From: Olivibacter sp. SDN3
GTDB lineage: Bacteria > Bacteroidota > Bacteroidia > Sphingobacteriales > Sphingobacteriaceae
Direction: 5' to 3'
Assembly: GCF_014334135.1 (NCBI RefSeq)
Contig: NZ_CP060497.1
Coordinates: 3,286,001 to 3,350,000, forward strand
Length of the DNA stretch: 64,000 nt
The stretch's first letter is position 1. Each line of letters opens with the position of its first letter. The translations under genes were made by a program, and so were the position numbers. Shown here piece after piece: positions 8,469 to 16,380 of the stretch. The notes under the pieces were generated by a model. It searched no databases and was not told where the DNA came from. It was given only the letters and a program-made list of their open reading frames with translations.

Positions 8469-10931
8469 TTATTCACTTCTCAAACTCTCTATGGGGTTTG
8501 CTGTAGCTGCTTTTATCGCCTGATAACCAACAGCAATCATTGCAATCATAAAAGCCCCTGTACTGGCCACTACAAATACCGTCCAGCTAATAGCTTCACG
8601 ATAAGCAAACTCCTGCAACCATAGATTCATTATATACCAGGATATAGGCACTGCAACAATTACAGCAATCAAAACCAACTTCAGAAAATCTTTGGACAGC
8701 ATCAGCACGATCGCTGATACGCCTGCGCCTAGCACTTTTCGCACACCTATCTCTTTAATTCGCTGTTCGGCACTGAAAGCGGCCAGACCTATGAGACCTA
8801 GGCAAGAAATAAAAATAGCTATAACAGTGAAATCCAATACGACATTTGAGAGGCGCTGATCGGCTTCATAATTATTCTGGAACTTATCATCAAGAAAAAA
8901 ATATTCAAAGGGTTCATTGGGATTCAGCTTATTCCAGTTATTTCCTATAGCCTTCAATAAGTTTCCGTAGTTGGTCTCATTTACATTTATGATCATATAA
9001 TTATAAGCATCCCAATCTGTAGGAGCCAGTTCGAAGCCATAAGGGGTCACGGCATGGCGAAAATCCTGAAAATGAAAATCCTTTACTACTCCAACAACCT
9101 CGTAGGTAGTATTACCTTGAAATTCATTCAAGTAAAGTCTTTTGCCTATAGCCTCTGACGGCGAAGCAAAACCAAGGTCTTTTACAGCCTGTTCATTTAC
9201 TACCATACTATTGACAGTATCAGCAGTAAACTCGGCAGAGAAGAGGCGACCGGCCACCTTCTCAATTCCCAAGGTTTTCATGAAATCTACATCAACAACA
9301 TTAGTGTTAACATTTTTACTCTCCTCTTTAGCCTGTCCTTCCCGGTATAAATTTCCGTTTGAAGGGTTAAAAATTCCGGGATAGTACCGCGAGGCGGTAA
9401 CAGCATGGAGGCGACTGTCGTTTGCTAAAACCCCTTTAAGAGCAGCGAAATTTTTCTTGGCACCTTGGCTTCTCAGGGGTATGATTACCTGTTGGTCCTT
9501 CCTAAAGCCGAGATCGGTATGCTGTAAAAAATGCATCTGCCGGGCTATAACAATCGTTGCGATAATAAGCGTAATAGAAATAGTGAACTGAAAAACAACA
9601 AGTCCTTTCCTTAAAAACGTTGCCGAAAGCGAATTGCCTATTTTACCCTTTAAAACCGCAATGGGATTAAACGAAGAGAGGTAAAAAGATGGATAACTTC
9701 CCGCTACAATTGCTGTGGTGCATGCAAGGATAATACTATAGGTAATTAATTTATAGTCGACAAAAAAAGACAACGGAATATCTTTTCCGGAAACGGAATT
9801 AAATACAGGCAAAAGCACTATGGTAAATACTATTGATAGCAGGGAAGCGCCCGAAACGAGGATAAACGATTCGCTTAAAAACTGAAAAATCAAACTCTTC
9901 CTTTCCGCGCCCAAAACTTTCCGTACACCCACTTCGGCAGAGCGTTTTGCAGATCGGGCCGTAGCTAGATTCATAAAGTTTATGCAAGCGATTAATAGGG
10001 TAAAAACCGCGATAGATCCTAATATGAATAAATAGGTACTGCTAACGGGTGGGCTCAATTGAAGCGTTATATTATTGAACAAATGAATGTCAGCAACAGG
10101 GATTAAAAATTGTTCTTTATTAAAGCCAGAAGTCTTGAGGTCTTTTCTGGCATATTTTTCCAGGAAAGACGGAAACTTTGCTTCCAGCTGTTTGTAATCC
10201 GCATTTTGTGCAAGCTTTATATAGGTATAAAACATATTGTTGGTAACAAAATCCTGTAAGTGATTTTGGAGATAACTTTCCATATCACCACCCTTGAGGG
10301 AAACAATAAAGTTTATGTCTAAATGTGTTGCTTGGTTAAAGGGTTTATAAACCCCCGTAATGCGGAAATCCTGTTCACCGTTGAAATTACTGTTAACTCT
10401 TATCTCCTGGTTCAGGGCGGGAGCAGACCCGAATAACTTTTCTGCTATTACCGAGGAGATAACTACTGTATTAGGGCCGTTAAGGGCGCTTTCTGCCGAG
10501 CCCTCTGTAAACTCGTAATTAAAAATATCAAAAAACTCAGGATCAGCCATCATTCCCCGTTCCTCATAGAGCGCTTTTGGCTGACCACTTTCCGGGAAAT
10601 GCTGAATTAGAAGCTTATCGTCACCCAACAGGTTGAGCAGACGAGCACTTTGAACTACCTGTGGATATTCCTGTTTTAAAGCAGCGGCCATTGGAGTAGG
10701 TGTAGTTGCCCAGTTTTCTTTTTCCCCACCATTCATTTGCAAAGTTGTTGCCACTTGAAAGATCCGATCCCCGTCGGGATGAAAATTATCATAGCTGGTT
10801 TCATATTTTAGGTATACACCGATCAACATGCAGCAGGTAAGGCCTACAGATAACCCTAAAACATTAATAACCGTTGAAAATTTATTTTTGCTCAGGTTCC
10901 GCCAAGCTATTTTAATGTAATTTCTGATCAT
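8469..10931 (-). CDS. MacB/FtsX-type ABC transporter permease, full length
   Basis: About 820 residues in the standard double-FtsX layout: an N-terminal membrane helix, a large periplasmic MacB-type domain (about 45-250), a first FtsX block with SAEVGVRKVLGAERKSLIFQ, a second helix plus periplasmic domain, and a C-terminal FtsX block with EQRIKEIGVRKVLGA. The frame could start 13 codons earlier (10970), but I chose the ATG at 10931. It gives the canonical beginning MIRNYIKIAWRNLSKNKF, and a sigma-54-like promoter at 10962-10976 overlaps the longer start. The gene is monocistronic. It is a paralog of the permease at the left edge. No ATPase partner is encoded nearby. Confidence 0.92.
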   Translation of the reverse strand: MIRNYIKIAWRNLSKNKFSTVINVLGLSVGLTCCMLIGVYLKYETSYDNFHPDGDRIFQVATTLQMNGGEKENWATTPTPMAAALKQEYPQVVQSARLLNLLGDDKLLIQHFPESGQPKALYEERGMMADPEFFDIFNYEFTEGSAESALNGPNTVVISSVIAEKLFGSAPALNQEIRVNSNFNGEQDFRITGVYKPFNQATHLDINFIVSLKGGDMESYLQNHLQDFVTNNMFYTYIKLAQNADYKQLEAKFPSFLEKYARKDLKTSGFNKEQFLIPVADIHLFNNITLQLSPPVSSTYLFILGSIAVFTLLIACINFMNLATARSAKRSAEVGVRKVLGAERKSLIFQFLSESFILVSGASLLSIVFTIVLLPVFNSVSGKDIPLSFFVDYKLITYSIILACTTAIVAGSYPSFYLSSFNPIAVLKGKIGNSLSATFLRKGLVVFQFTISITLIIATIVIARQMHFLQHTDLGFRKDQQVIIPLRSQGAKKNFAALKGVLANDSRLHAVTASRYYPGIFNPSNGNLYREGQAKEESKNVNTNVVDVDFMKTLGIEKVAGRLFSAEFTADTVNSMVVNEQAVKDLGFASPSEAIGKRLYLNEFQGNTTYEVVGVVKDFHFQDFRHAVTPYGFELAPTDWDAYNYMIINVNETNYGNLLKAIGNNWNKLNPNEPFEYFFLDDKFQNNYEADQRLSNVVLDFTVIAIFISCLGLIGLAAFSAEQRIKEIGVRKVLGAGVSAIVLMLSKDFLKLVLIAVIVAVPISWYIMNLWLQEFAYREAISWTVFVVASTGAFMIAMIAVGYQAIKAATANPIESLRSE

Positions 10932-10961
10932 CTCAGTAAGTTTGTTATTCCGCCAAATGCG

Positions 10962-10976
10962 GCAAAGCATCTGCCA
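10962..10976 (-). promoter_or_regulatory. Sigma-54-type -24/-12 promoter of the permease gene
   Basis: On the minus strand the sequence TGGCAGATGCTTTGC matches the sigma-54 pattern TGGCA-N7-TTGC, with GG and GC elements 12 bp apart. The implied transcription start is near 10950, about 20 nt before the ATG at 10931. Dyads about 70-100 bp upstream provide candidate activator sites. The motif is seen; use by RpoN is inferred. Confidence 0.6.
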
Positions 10977-11030
10977 TTTAATATAAAATGCTTATAACCA
11001 ATATTTTAATTCAACACCAACAGTCTTTTG

Positions 11031-11067
11031 TGTTCGAAATCGAACATTGATCGCGCGTTTTCGAACA
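11031..11067. promoter_or_regulatory. Dyad TGTTCGA-AA-TCGAACA and a second half-site: candidate enhancer
   Basis: A perfect 7-2-7 inverted repeat lies at 11031-11046, and a related half-site TTCGAACA at 11060-11067. They sit about 70-105 bp upstream of the sigma-54-like promoter, the usual position for an NtrC-type activator. The 10977-11326 stretch has no other recognisable feature; its right part is the leader of the sulfatase gene. Confidence 0.5.
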
Positions 11068-11326
11068 GATCGGTCTCAAAACCTTGCTTTTTACTCATTG
11101 CCGGTTTTGATTCAGTTGCTTTACAGAGATGAGGTGAACTATTGCGGAAACCCGGCATCTCCACTTATGTGGTTAGCAAATATCCATTCATAAGTTGTGG
11201 AGCCCATAACGATGCAGCCAAATTTTACTCTTTCAACTGTAAAGATGTCTCTAAGAGGAATTCCATAAAGTTTATTATTTTAGTGCACATACAATGCATT
11301 CTTGCAAATATATTCGGAAATAGACG

Positions 11327-12751
11327 ATGCAGAACAAACAGTGGCTTTTACTCTTTTTTATTGGCATTCTCTGTTGGCCTTGTAAAGCGCAAGACAATCG
11401 GCCGAATGTGCTTTTTATCGTGGTTGATGATCTTCGTCCTACCTTGGGCTGTTACGGTGATTCCATCGTCCACACACCAAACATAGATGCTTTAGCAAGA
11501 AGGGGAGTGCTGTTTGAAAAGGCCTACTGCCAAGAAGCGGTTTGTTCCCCTTCAAGAACGTCATTTCTTACCGGCCTTAGGCCTGATAGCACTCACATAT
11601 GGGATTTAAAAGAAACCTTTAGAAACACACAGCCCGCAATTGTTACGCTGCCCCAATATTTTAAGAATAACGGATATGTAACAGCCTCGGCAGGCAAAAT
11701 TTATCACGATCCGGCCACACATCAGGATTCTTTGTCCTGGTCAGGTCCTGTTCGCTATAATGTTACCCAGAATGCTAAGGGGCATAAATATATCAATGAT
11801 AAAAATCTTACCGGAGTAAAAGGCGCCGCAACGGAACGAGAGAATGTACAAGATACAGCATATATAGACGGCAAGGTAGCGGAGGCTTCTATTGAAATAC
11901 TCAGTCAGTTACGATCGCAAAGTTTCTTTCTAGCTGTTGGATTCAGAAGACCCCACCTTCCTTTTTCTGTTCCTGATCAGTACTGGAGAATCTATGATCA
12001 AGTTCGTTTTCCTTTACCGCTTAACCAGCAACCCGTAGAAGCGCCGTGGTTGGCATTTCACGATTCGCAGGAGTTACGCGGATACATGGGAATTGCAAAA
12101 ACTGGAAATATTTCTTCTCAAACAAAACAAGCGTTATGGCAAGGGTATTACGCCTCTGTTAGTTATATAGATGCCCAAATAGGAAAATTACTGAAAGCGC
12201 TTGATCGCTTTAAGTTGACCGAAAACACGATCGTTGTATTATTATCTGACCATGGATATCATTTGGGCGAACAAAACCTCTGGGGAAAATCGACCAATTT
12301 CGAAAATGCGGTGCGTGTGCCGCTGATTGTTTCTGCTCCGAACATGAAAGGGCAGGGGGTGAAAAGCGAATCGCTCGTTGAATTATTAGACATTTATCCA
12401 ACGCTAGTGGATTATTGCAGACTACCAGCTAAAGAGGATTTACAGGGGATAACATTTAAGCCATCATTTGATCATCCCCATCATCCGGGAAAAGGCTTTG
12501 CAATGAGTCAATTTATTCGTCCATACTCGGCCCTCATGGGAGAAGATACGATTGAATATATGGGGTATTCGTTAAGAACAGAAAGATATCGCTACACCGA
12601 ATGGTATCCATTTAATTCTGATTCTATTGTGGCGAGGGAAATTTATGATCATGTGGTCGATCCGCAGGAAATGGTAAATAAAATTAGCACAGCAGATGAG
12701 GGATTACTTAATACCTTACATCATCAATTAAGAGATCTCATAAAAGATTAA
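11327..12751 (+). CDS. Secreted sulfatase, iduronate-2-sulfatase-like
   Basis: A 474-residue protein with a signal peptide ending near CKAQ. The alkaline-phosphatase-superfamily metal site begins at VDDLRPTLGCYGD. The formylglycine motif CSPSRTSFLTG follows near residue 65, with Cys as the residue matured to formylglycine. GFRRPHLPF and LLSDHGYHLGEQNLWGK are typical of iduronate-2-sulfatase relatives (S1_7-like). It probably removes sulfate esters from glycosaminoglycan-like sugars in the periplasm. An anaerobic or formylglycine-generating maturase must be encoded elsewhere. It is transcribed away from the permease and is not adjacent to the utilisation locus at 16-27 kb, but may serve the same glycan. 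Confidence 0.9.
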   Translation: MQNKQWLLLFFIGILCWPCKAQDNRPNVLFIVVDDLRPTLGCYGDSIVHTPNIDALARRGVLFEKAYCQEAVCSPSRTSFLTGLRPDSTHIWDLKETFRNTQPAIVTLPQYFKNNGYVTASAGKIYHDPATHQDSLSWSGPVRYNVTQNAKGHKYINDKNLTGVKGAATERENVQDTAYIDGKVAEASIEILSQLRSQSFFLAVGFRRPHLPFSVPDQYWRIYDQVRFPLPLNQQPVEAPWLAFHDSQELRGYMGIAKTGNISSQTKQALWQGYYASVSYIDAQIGKLLKALDRFKLTENTIVVLLSDHGYHLGEQNLWGKSTNFENAVRVPLIVSAPNMKGQGVKSESLVELLDIYPTLVDYCRLPAKEDLQGITFKPSFDHPHHPGKGFAMSQFIRPYSALMGEDTIEYMGYSLRTERYRYTEWYPFNSDSIVAREIYDHVVDPQEMVNKISTADEGLLNTLHHQLRDLIKD

Positions 12752-12765
12752 AGTTTGTTTACCTA

Positions 12766-12861
12766 ATACCTTCCTTCTTGTGGAAATTAATGTTCATTGA
12801 TTTTTGGGCCACCTGGTGTGTGCCTTGTTTTGAAGATTTCGAGAAGGGCAAGTTTAGTGAA
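12766..12861 (+). pseudogene. TlpA/thioredoxin active-site fragment
   Basis: The plus strand encodes LWKLMFIDFWATWCVPCFEDFEKG, which contains the hallmark FWATWCxPC of TlpA-like proteins. It has no N-terminal part and runs directly into the 3' end of the oxidoreductase gene on the other strand. The surrounding frame is not otherwise thioredoxin-like, so I read it as a short relic. It is not a close copy of either intact TlpA gene in the window. Confidence 0.55.
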
Positions 12862-13926
12862 CTACCACTTCGCTCTTTCATACTGCAAGGGCCAGTCCGT
12901 ATTTTCTTTCAGCTCGTATGCGGCCCTTAACGGGAAATGCGGGTCTCTTAAAAATTCCCTGGCGAGCATTACCAAATCAGCTTCTTCATTTACTAAAATA
13001 GATTCAGCCTGTGTGGCATTGGTAATTAAACCGACAGTCGAAGTAACTGCACCGGTTTCTCTTTTTACTTTTGCTGCAAAAGGTGTTTGATAAGCCGGAC
13101 CGATAGCAATTTTCTGGTGATGCACCAAACCGCCGCTGGTTACGTCTAATACGTCCACGCCATTGTCTTTTAAAACTTTTCCAAGTGCCGAAGCATCCTG
13201 GGGTGTCCAACCGCTTTCTGCCCAGTCCGTTCCCGGAATACGAATGAATAATGGATTTTCCTTTGGTAAAACCGATTGAACACTTTCTACCACTTCTAGC
13301 AACAAGCGGATCCGGTTTTCAAAATTACCTCCGTATTCATCGGTACGCTGATTGGCTAAAGGTGATAAAAACTGATGCAGCAAATAGCCATGAGAAGCAT
13401 GAATTTCTATCACTTCAAAACCTGCTTTCAAAGCTCTTTCAGTTGCCGATTTGAAATCGGAGATTACCTTTTGAATGCCGTTCTGGTCTAATGCAACAGG
13501 TTTTGGGTAACTATCACTATAAGGAATTGCCGAAGGAGCAACCGTTTGCCAGCCGCCGTCTTCTATTTTTACTTCATCGCGTCCTTCCCAGGGAACCATT
13601 GTACTTGCTTTTCTTCCTGCATGTGCTAACTGGATTCCCGGAATACTTCCTTGTTGTTTCAGAAAGGTATTGATTTGATTGAGTTTTTCTATATGTTCGT
13701 CTTTCCACAATCCTAAATCAGCAGCGGAAATTCTTCCTTCAGGTGATACACCGGTAGCTTCTACAAAAATCAATGCCGCTCCACCGATTGCGAAACTTCC
13801 CAAATGCACCAGATGCCAGTCGTTGGCAAAACCGTCGACCGCTGAATATTGGCACATGGGCGAAACAATGATCCTGTTCTTTAACGTAATTCCTTTTATC
13901 GTGAATGGGCTAAATAACGTTGACAT
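12862..13926 (-). CDS. NADH:flavin oxidoreductase, YqjM-like old yellow enzyme
   Basis: A 354-residue TIM-barrel flavoenzyme. The N-terminus LFSPFTIKGITLKNRIIVSPMCQYS is characteristic of the YqjM/NamA branch (Cys next to the flavin). HASHGYLLHQFLSP and RTDEYGGNFENRIRLLLEV are the FMN/substrate signatures, and VGLITNATQAESIL to LVMLAREFLRDPHFP form the phosphate-binding end. It reduces activated C=C double bonds with NAD(P)H and is often tied to electrophile stress. It is monocistronic and ends beside the thioredoxin relic. The identification is firm; the physiological substrate is not known. Confidence 0.92.
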   Translation of the reverse strand: MSTLFSPFTIKGITLKNRIIVSPMCQYSAVDGFANDWHLVHLGSFAIGGAALIFVEATGVSPEGRISAADLGLWKDEHIEKLNQINTFLKQQGSIPGIQLAHAGRKASTMVPWEGRDEVKIEDGGWQTVAPSAIPYSDSYPKPVALDQNGIQKVISDFKSATERALKAGFEVIEIHASHGYLLHQFLSPLANQRTDEYGGNFENRIRLLLEVVESVQSVLPKENPLFIRIPGTDWAESGWTPQDASALGKVLKDNGVDVLDVTSGGLVHHQKIAIGPAYQTPFAAKVKRETGAVTSTVGLITNATQAESILVNEEADLVMLAREFLRDPHFPLRAAYELKENTDWPLQYERAKW

Positions 13927-14025
13927 GATACTATTTTAAACAAATGAATTTTCTAGTGTACAATATTCCAAACTTAGCTAAATTTTTCCTGCTGGGCGAT
14001 ATAAGTGCGCTGCATAAAAAAAGGA

Positions 14026-14155
14026 TCAAACATCCCATCAATATCTTGCAGAACGTGCATCCCTTTAATCTCATAAAGGCACTTTAACAAACGAAACCTC
14101 ATTATATGGGTTTCCCCTTACTTTTGATACAATCTTTATATTTACCTCTCAAAAT
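14026..14155 (-). pseudogene. Composite debris: pieces of a GNAT gene and of a secreted-protein gene
   Basis: Positions 14026-14055 match 31837-31866 (start of the GNAT acetyltransferase gene) in 29 of 30 bases. Directly beside it, 14061-14080 is identical to 40116-40135 (stop region of the hypothetical gene at 40126). Positions 14083-14154 match 40177-40248 with about six differences and one indel, and the 41 bases in between are missing. Nothing in this patch is translatable as a whole. The rest of 13927-14188 shows no gene. Confidence 0.7.
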
Positions 14156-14188
14156 GCGAAGGTGTTTAGCGACATCTATTAAAAACCC

Positions 14189-15172
14189 TTATCTCAACAA
14201 CTTTTGTATAAACTCAATCTCCTTACCATTTTCCACAGGGTAATTAGGTTGTACTCCTTTTTGTTCCCATGATTCTTCTGTCCCGGGTATTGTGGGGGAT
14301 GCTGTTGATACTGATAAATAGATGTGGTCATTTACAGTGTACCATGAATTCATATTGGCAGCTCCTGCGGACGCTTGTCCGATAATTATAGCTCGTTTAT
14401 TACTTTGCAATGAAAATGCAAATGCCTCTGCGGCAGAAGCTGTGCCCTTGTTAATAATAACTAACAATGGATTATCATACTTCTTTTCGGTTAGCCATGA
14501 TACTGTATTACTTACTTGACTCTGACCATTTCTTGTTTTGAATTCTAATAACGGAATATCTTTAGGAAGAAAAAAGCTTTCAAAGACTGAACCTACATCA
14601 CTGCCTCCACCGCCGTTGTCTCTCAAATCAACTATCAACGCTTTTGTATTTGCAATGAACTGCATAGCAGCATAGAGAACTGGTAAGCTTTTTTCCGATA
14701 TATTAATTTCAGAAAGTTTGATGTAACCAATATTTTCGTCCAAAATTTTGATTTCACGAAATCCAAAATTCTTTTCAGGAGCCTCAATTCCGTAATAAAA
14801 TGGGTCGGAACTGATTGTTTTTGAAGAATCTGTTTTTATTTCCTGATTTTTGGCGTCCAAAAGCTCTTTTACTCTTTTTGGATCGTTCCTGACATACAAA
14901 TGTCCATCATTGCTGAAATGCTGAAGGCATGTTGTAAGTTCACTCCCAAACATTTCCCAATTTTTTATTTGATCGAATTTTCCTTTCTCGTATTCTTGCA
15001 ATAAATGCGCTGAAATTGCTTTTCCTTTAGCTGCAAATACATAGTTTTCATCAATAAGACTTGCAATATTCGTTAAAGCGGAAGTTATTTCCTTTTTTGA
15101 CAGGTTTTGTGATAGCGCATCAATTGGATTGAGTAAGCAAGCTCCAAAAATTAGTGATATAATGAGTTTCAT
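14189..15172 (-). CDS. Secreted S41-family (tail-specific/C-terminal processing) peptidase
   Basis: A 327-residue protein with a signal peptide (to about residue 22). After a helical N-terminal part, the peptidase_S41 core is recognisable. NIGYIKLSEINI is the first strand, ALIVDLRDNGGGGSDVG is the oxyanion/glycine block, and INKGTASAAEAFAFSL carries the probable nucleophile Ser. IIIGQASAGAANM follows, and then the C-terminal PTIPGTEESWEQKGVQPNYPV typical of this group. There is no PDZ domain, as in the shorter Bacteroidota S41 proteins. It acts in the periplasm; the target is unknown. Confidence 0.87.
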   Translation of the reverse strand: MKLIISLIFGACLLNPIDALSQNLSKKEITSALTNIASLIDENYVFAAKGKAISAHLLQEYEKGKFDQIKNWEMFGSELTTCLQHFSNDGHLYVRNDPKRVKELLDAKNQEIKTDSSKTISSDPFYYGIEAPEKNFGFREIKILDENIGYIKLSEINISEKSLPVLYAAMQFIANTKALIVDLRDNGGGGSDVGSVFESFFLPKDIPLLEFKTRNGQSQVSNTVSWLTEKKYDNPLLVIINKGTASAAEAFAFSLQSNKRAIIIGQASAGAANMNSWYTVNDHIYLSVSTASPTIPGTEESWEQKGVQPNYPVENGKEIEFIQKLLR

Positions 15173-15241
15173 CCGAATTTTTATTTTTTTTTAGCAAATT
15201 TAGAAGGTCACTTCATTATTAAATTGTATAAAATTAGCCCG

Positions 15242-16030
15242 CTATAGTTTTCTGTACTCTTTTGGAAGAAACCCGGTTATTTGCTTGAACACCCGAATGA
15301 AATGGCTTTGATCAAAAAAGCCACATTGATACGCAATCTCTGTAAGTGACAATTGCGAATTTGCTAATAGCGTAGTTGCTTTATCAATTCTTAGCTTTCT
15401 GATATATTGGCCAAGGGTACAATGAAAATATTTTGGAAAAAACTTGGAAACCGTTACGGGATGTACCTGAACTAAAGTAGCAATTTCTCTTAATGGTATT
15501 TGTTCATTCCACTGGTCATTCAATATTTCTCTAACTAACTTTACCCATCGCAAATCTACTTTTTCAATTTGATCAGGGGATGTCATCAGGCTAAGCAATA
15601 AAGCATGTATTGCCGTCTGTGAGTCTTCGTCCATTGTAAGGCACTCATGATATGTTTTCAGTAAAGCAAATTTTGCGTTTGTATAATTTAATGTGGTAGC
15701 GGCAAAGGAAGTGGTATCCAAATCATAACTGGAAAAGAAAGGAGGTGCAATTTCGATGTTAATATTTTTGGAAGGATGCTTTGTCCCAAAATTTCGATGT
15801 AGTTCTCCACTTTCATAAAACACAATGTCGCCAGGTGAGGTTTCCAGTTCTTTATTTTTTCTTTGTTCTCGATTGCCACCTCGCAATATAAAAGTAAGAT
15901 GCTGATTCTCATGATAATGCCAGCCTTCAAAAACCTTCTTATGGTATTCTATTTCACTGACCAGTATCCCATCTGCATCCCAGTTTCTTTTATTGGATCC
16001 TAAATATTTTCCATTTCTCAATTGAAGCAT
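15242..16030 (-). CDS. AraC-family transcriptional regulator with cupin-like N-terminus
   Basis: A 262-residue protein. The N-terminal half is cupin-like (HYHENQHLTFILRGGNREQR, SPGDIVFYESGELHRNFGT). The C-terminal 100 residues hold the two AraC helix-turn-helix units (IPLREIATLVQVHPVTVSKFFPKYF, and LSLTEIAYQCGFFDQSHFIRVFKQITGFLPKEYRK). The target is unknown; the S41 peptidase gene follows 70 bp downstream on the same strand and could be co-transcribed. No ligand can be assigned. Confidence 0.9.
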   Translation of the reverse strand: MLQLRNGKYLGSNKRNWDADGILVSEIEYHKKVFEGWHYHENQHLTFILRGGNREQRKNKELETSPGDIVFYESGELHRNFGTKHPSKNINIEIAPPFFSSYDLDTTSFAATTLNYTNAKFALLKTYHECLTMDEDSQTAIHALLLSLMTSPDQIEKVDLRWVKLVREILNDQWNEQIPLREIATLVQVHPVTVSKFFPKYFHCTLGQYIRKLRIDKATTLLANSQLSLTEIAYQCGFFDQSHFIRVFKQITGFLPKEYRKL

Positions 16031-16063
16031 TTTTCAAAAATTATTGCACTATCAGTATGGTCT

Positions 16064-16240
16064 CTAAAGAGTTTCTCGATTTCTTTTCCACTGCCATTGT
16101 GCATAAGTATGCAGGTAGAGTAGTGATAACAAAAAGGTAATGATACTGTATGGTATTTGCATTTTTTTATTGTTATTTAATAGATGCTCATTTAATCTGT
16201 TTTTCACAAATCAATTATATGATTTTTTCGCTTTTCGATT
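16064..16240 (-). pseudogene. Truncated copy of the secreted-protein gene at 41875-42585 (leader and signal peptide only)
   Basis: The minus strand encodes a 32-residue open frame starting at 16162: a signal peptide (SIITFLLSLLYLHTYAQ) followed by a stop after 11 unrelated residues. It matches the start of the hypothetical gene at 42585 (YIITFLLSLFYLHANAQ). The DNA match continues upstream into its leader, for example CTGTTTTTCACAAATCAAT, shared near 16198 and 42609. It is a partial duplication or a decayed paralog. The remaining part of 16031-16380 has no recognised gene. Confidence 0.65.
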
Positions 16241-16380
16241 CGTTGGGATGTTGCATTTGAATTAGCGATATTTTGCATTTGCAAATTGCAAAATGTCCAA
16301 GTTATTCGGCCTCTCCATGGTCTTACATAGGGCGCCGCCTTTGCATTAAACCCCAGCACGATTTTCTGAAAAGTTTCTTC

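Noticed and set aside
11142-11486. A 114-codon plus-strand frame overlapping the start of the sulfatase gene
   Set aside because: It overlaps the sulfatase signal peptide and active-site region in another frame, and the translation is of no recognisable protein type.
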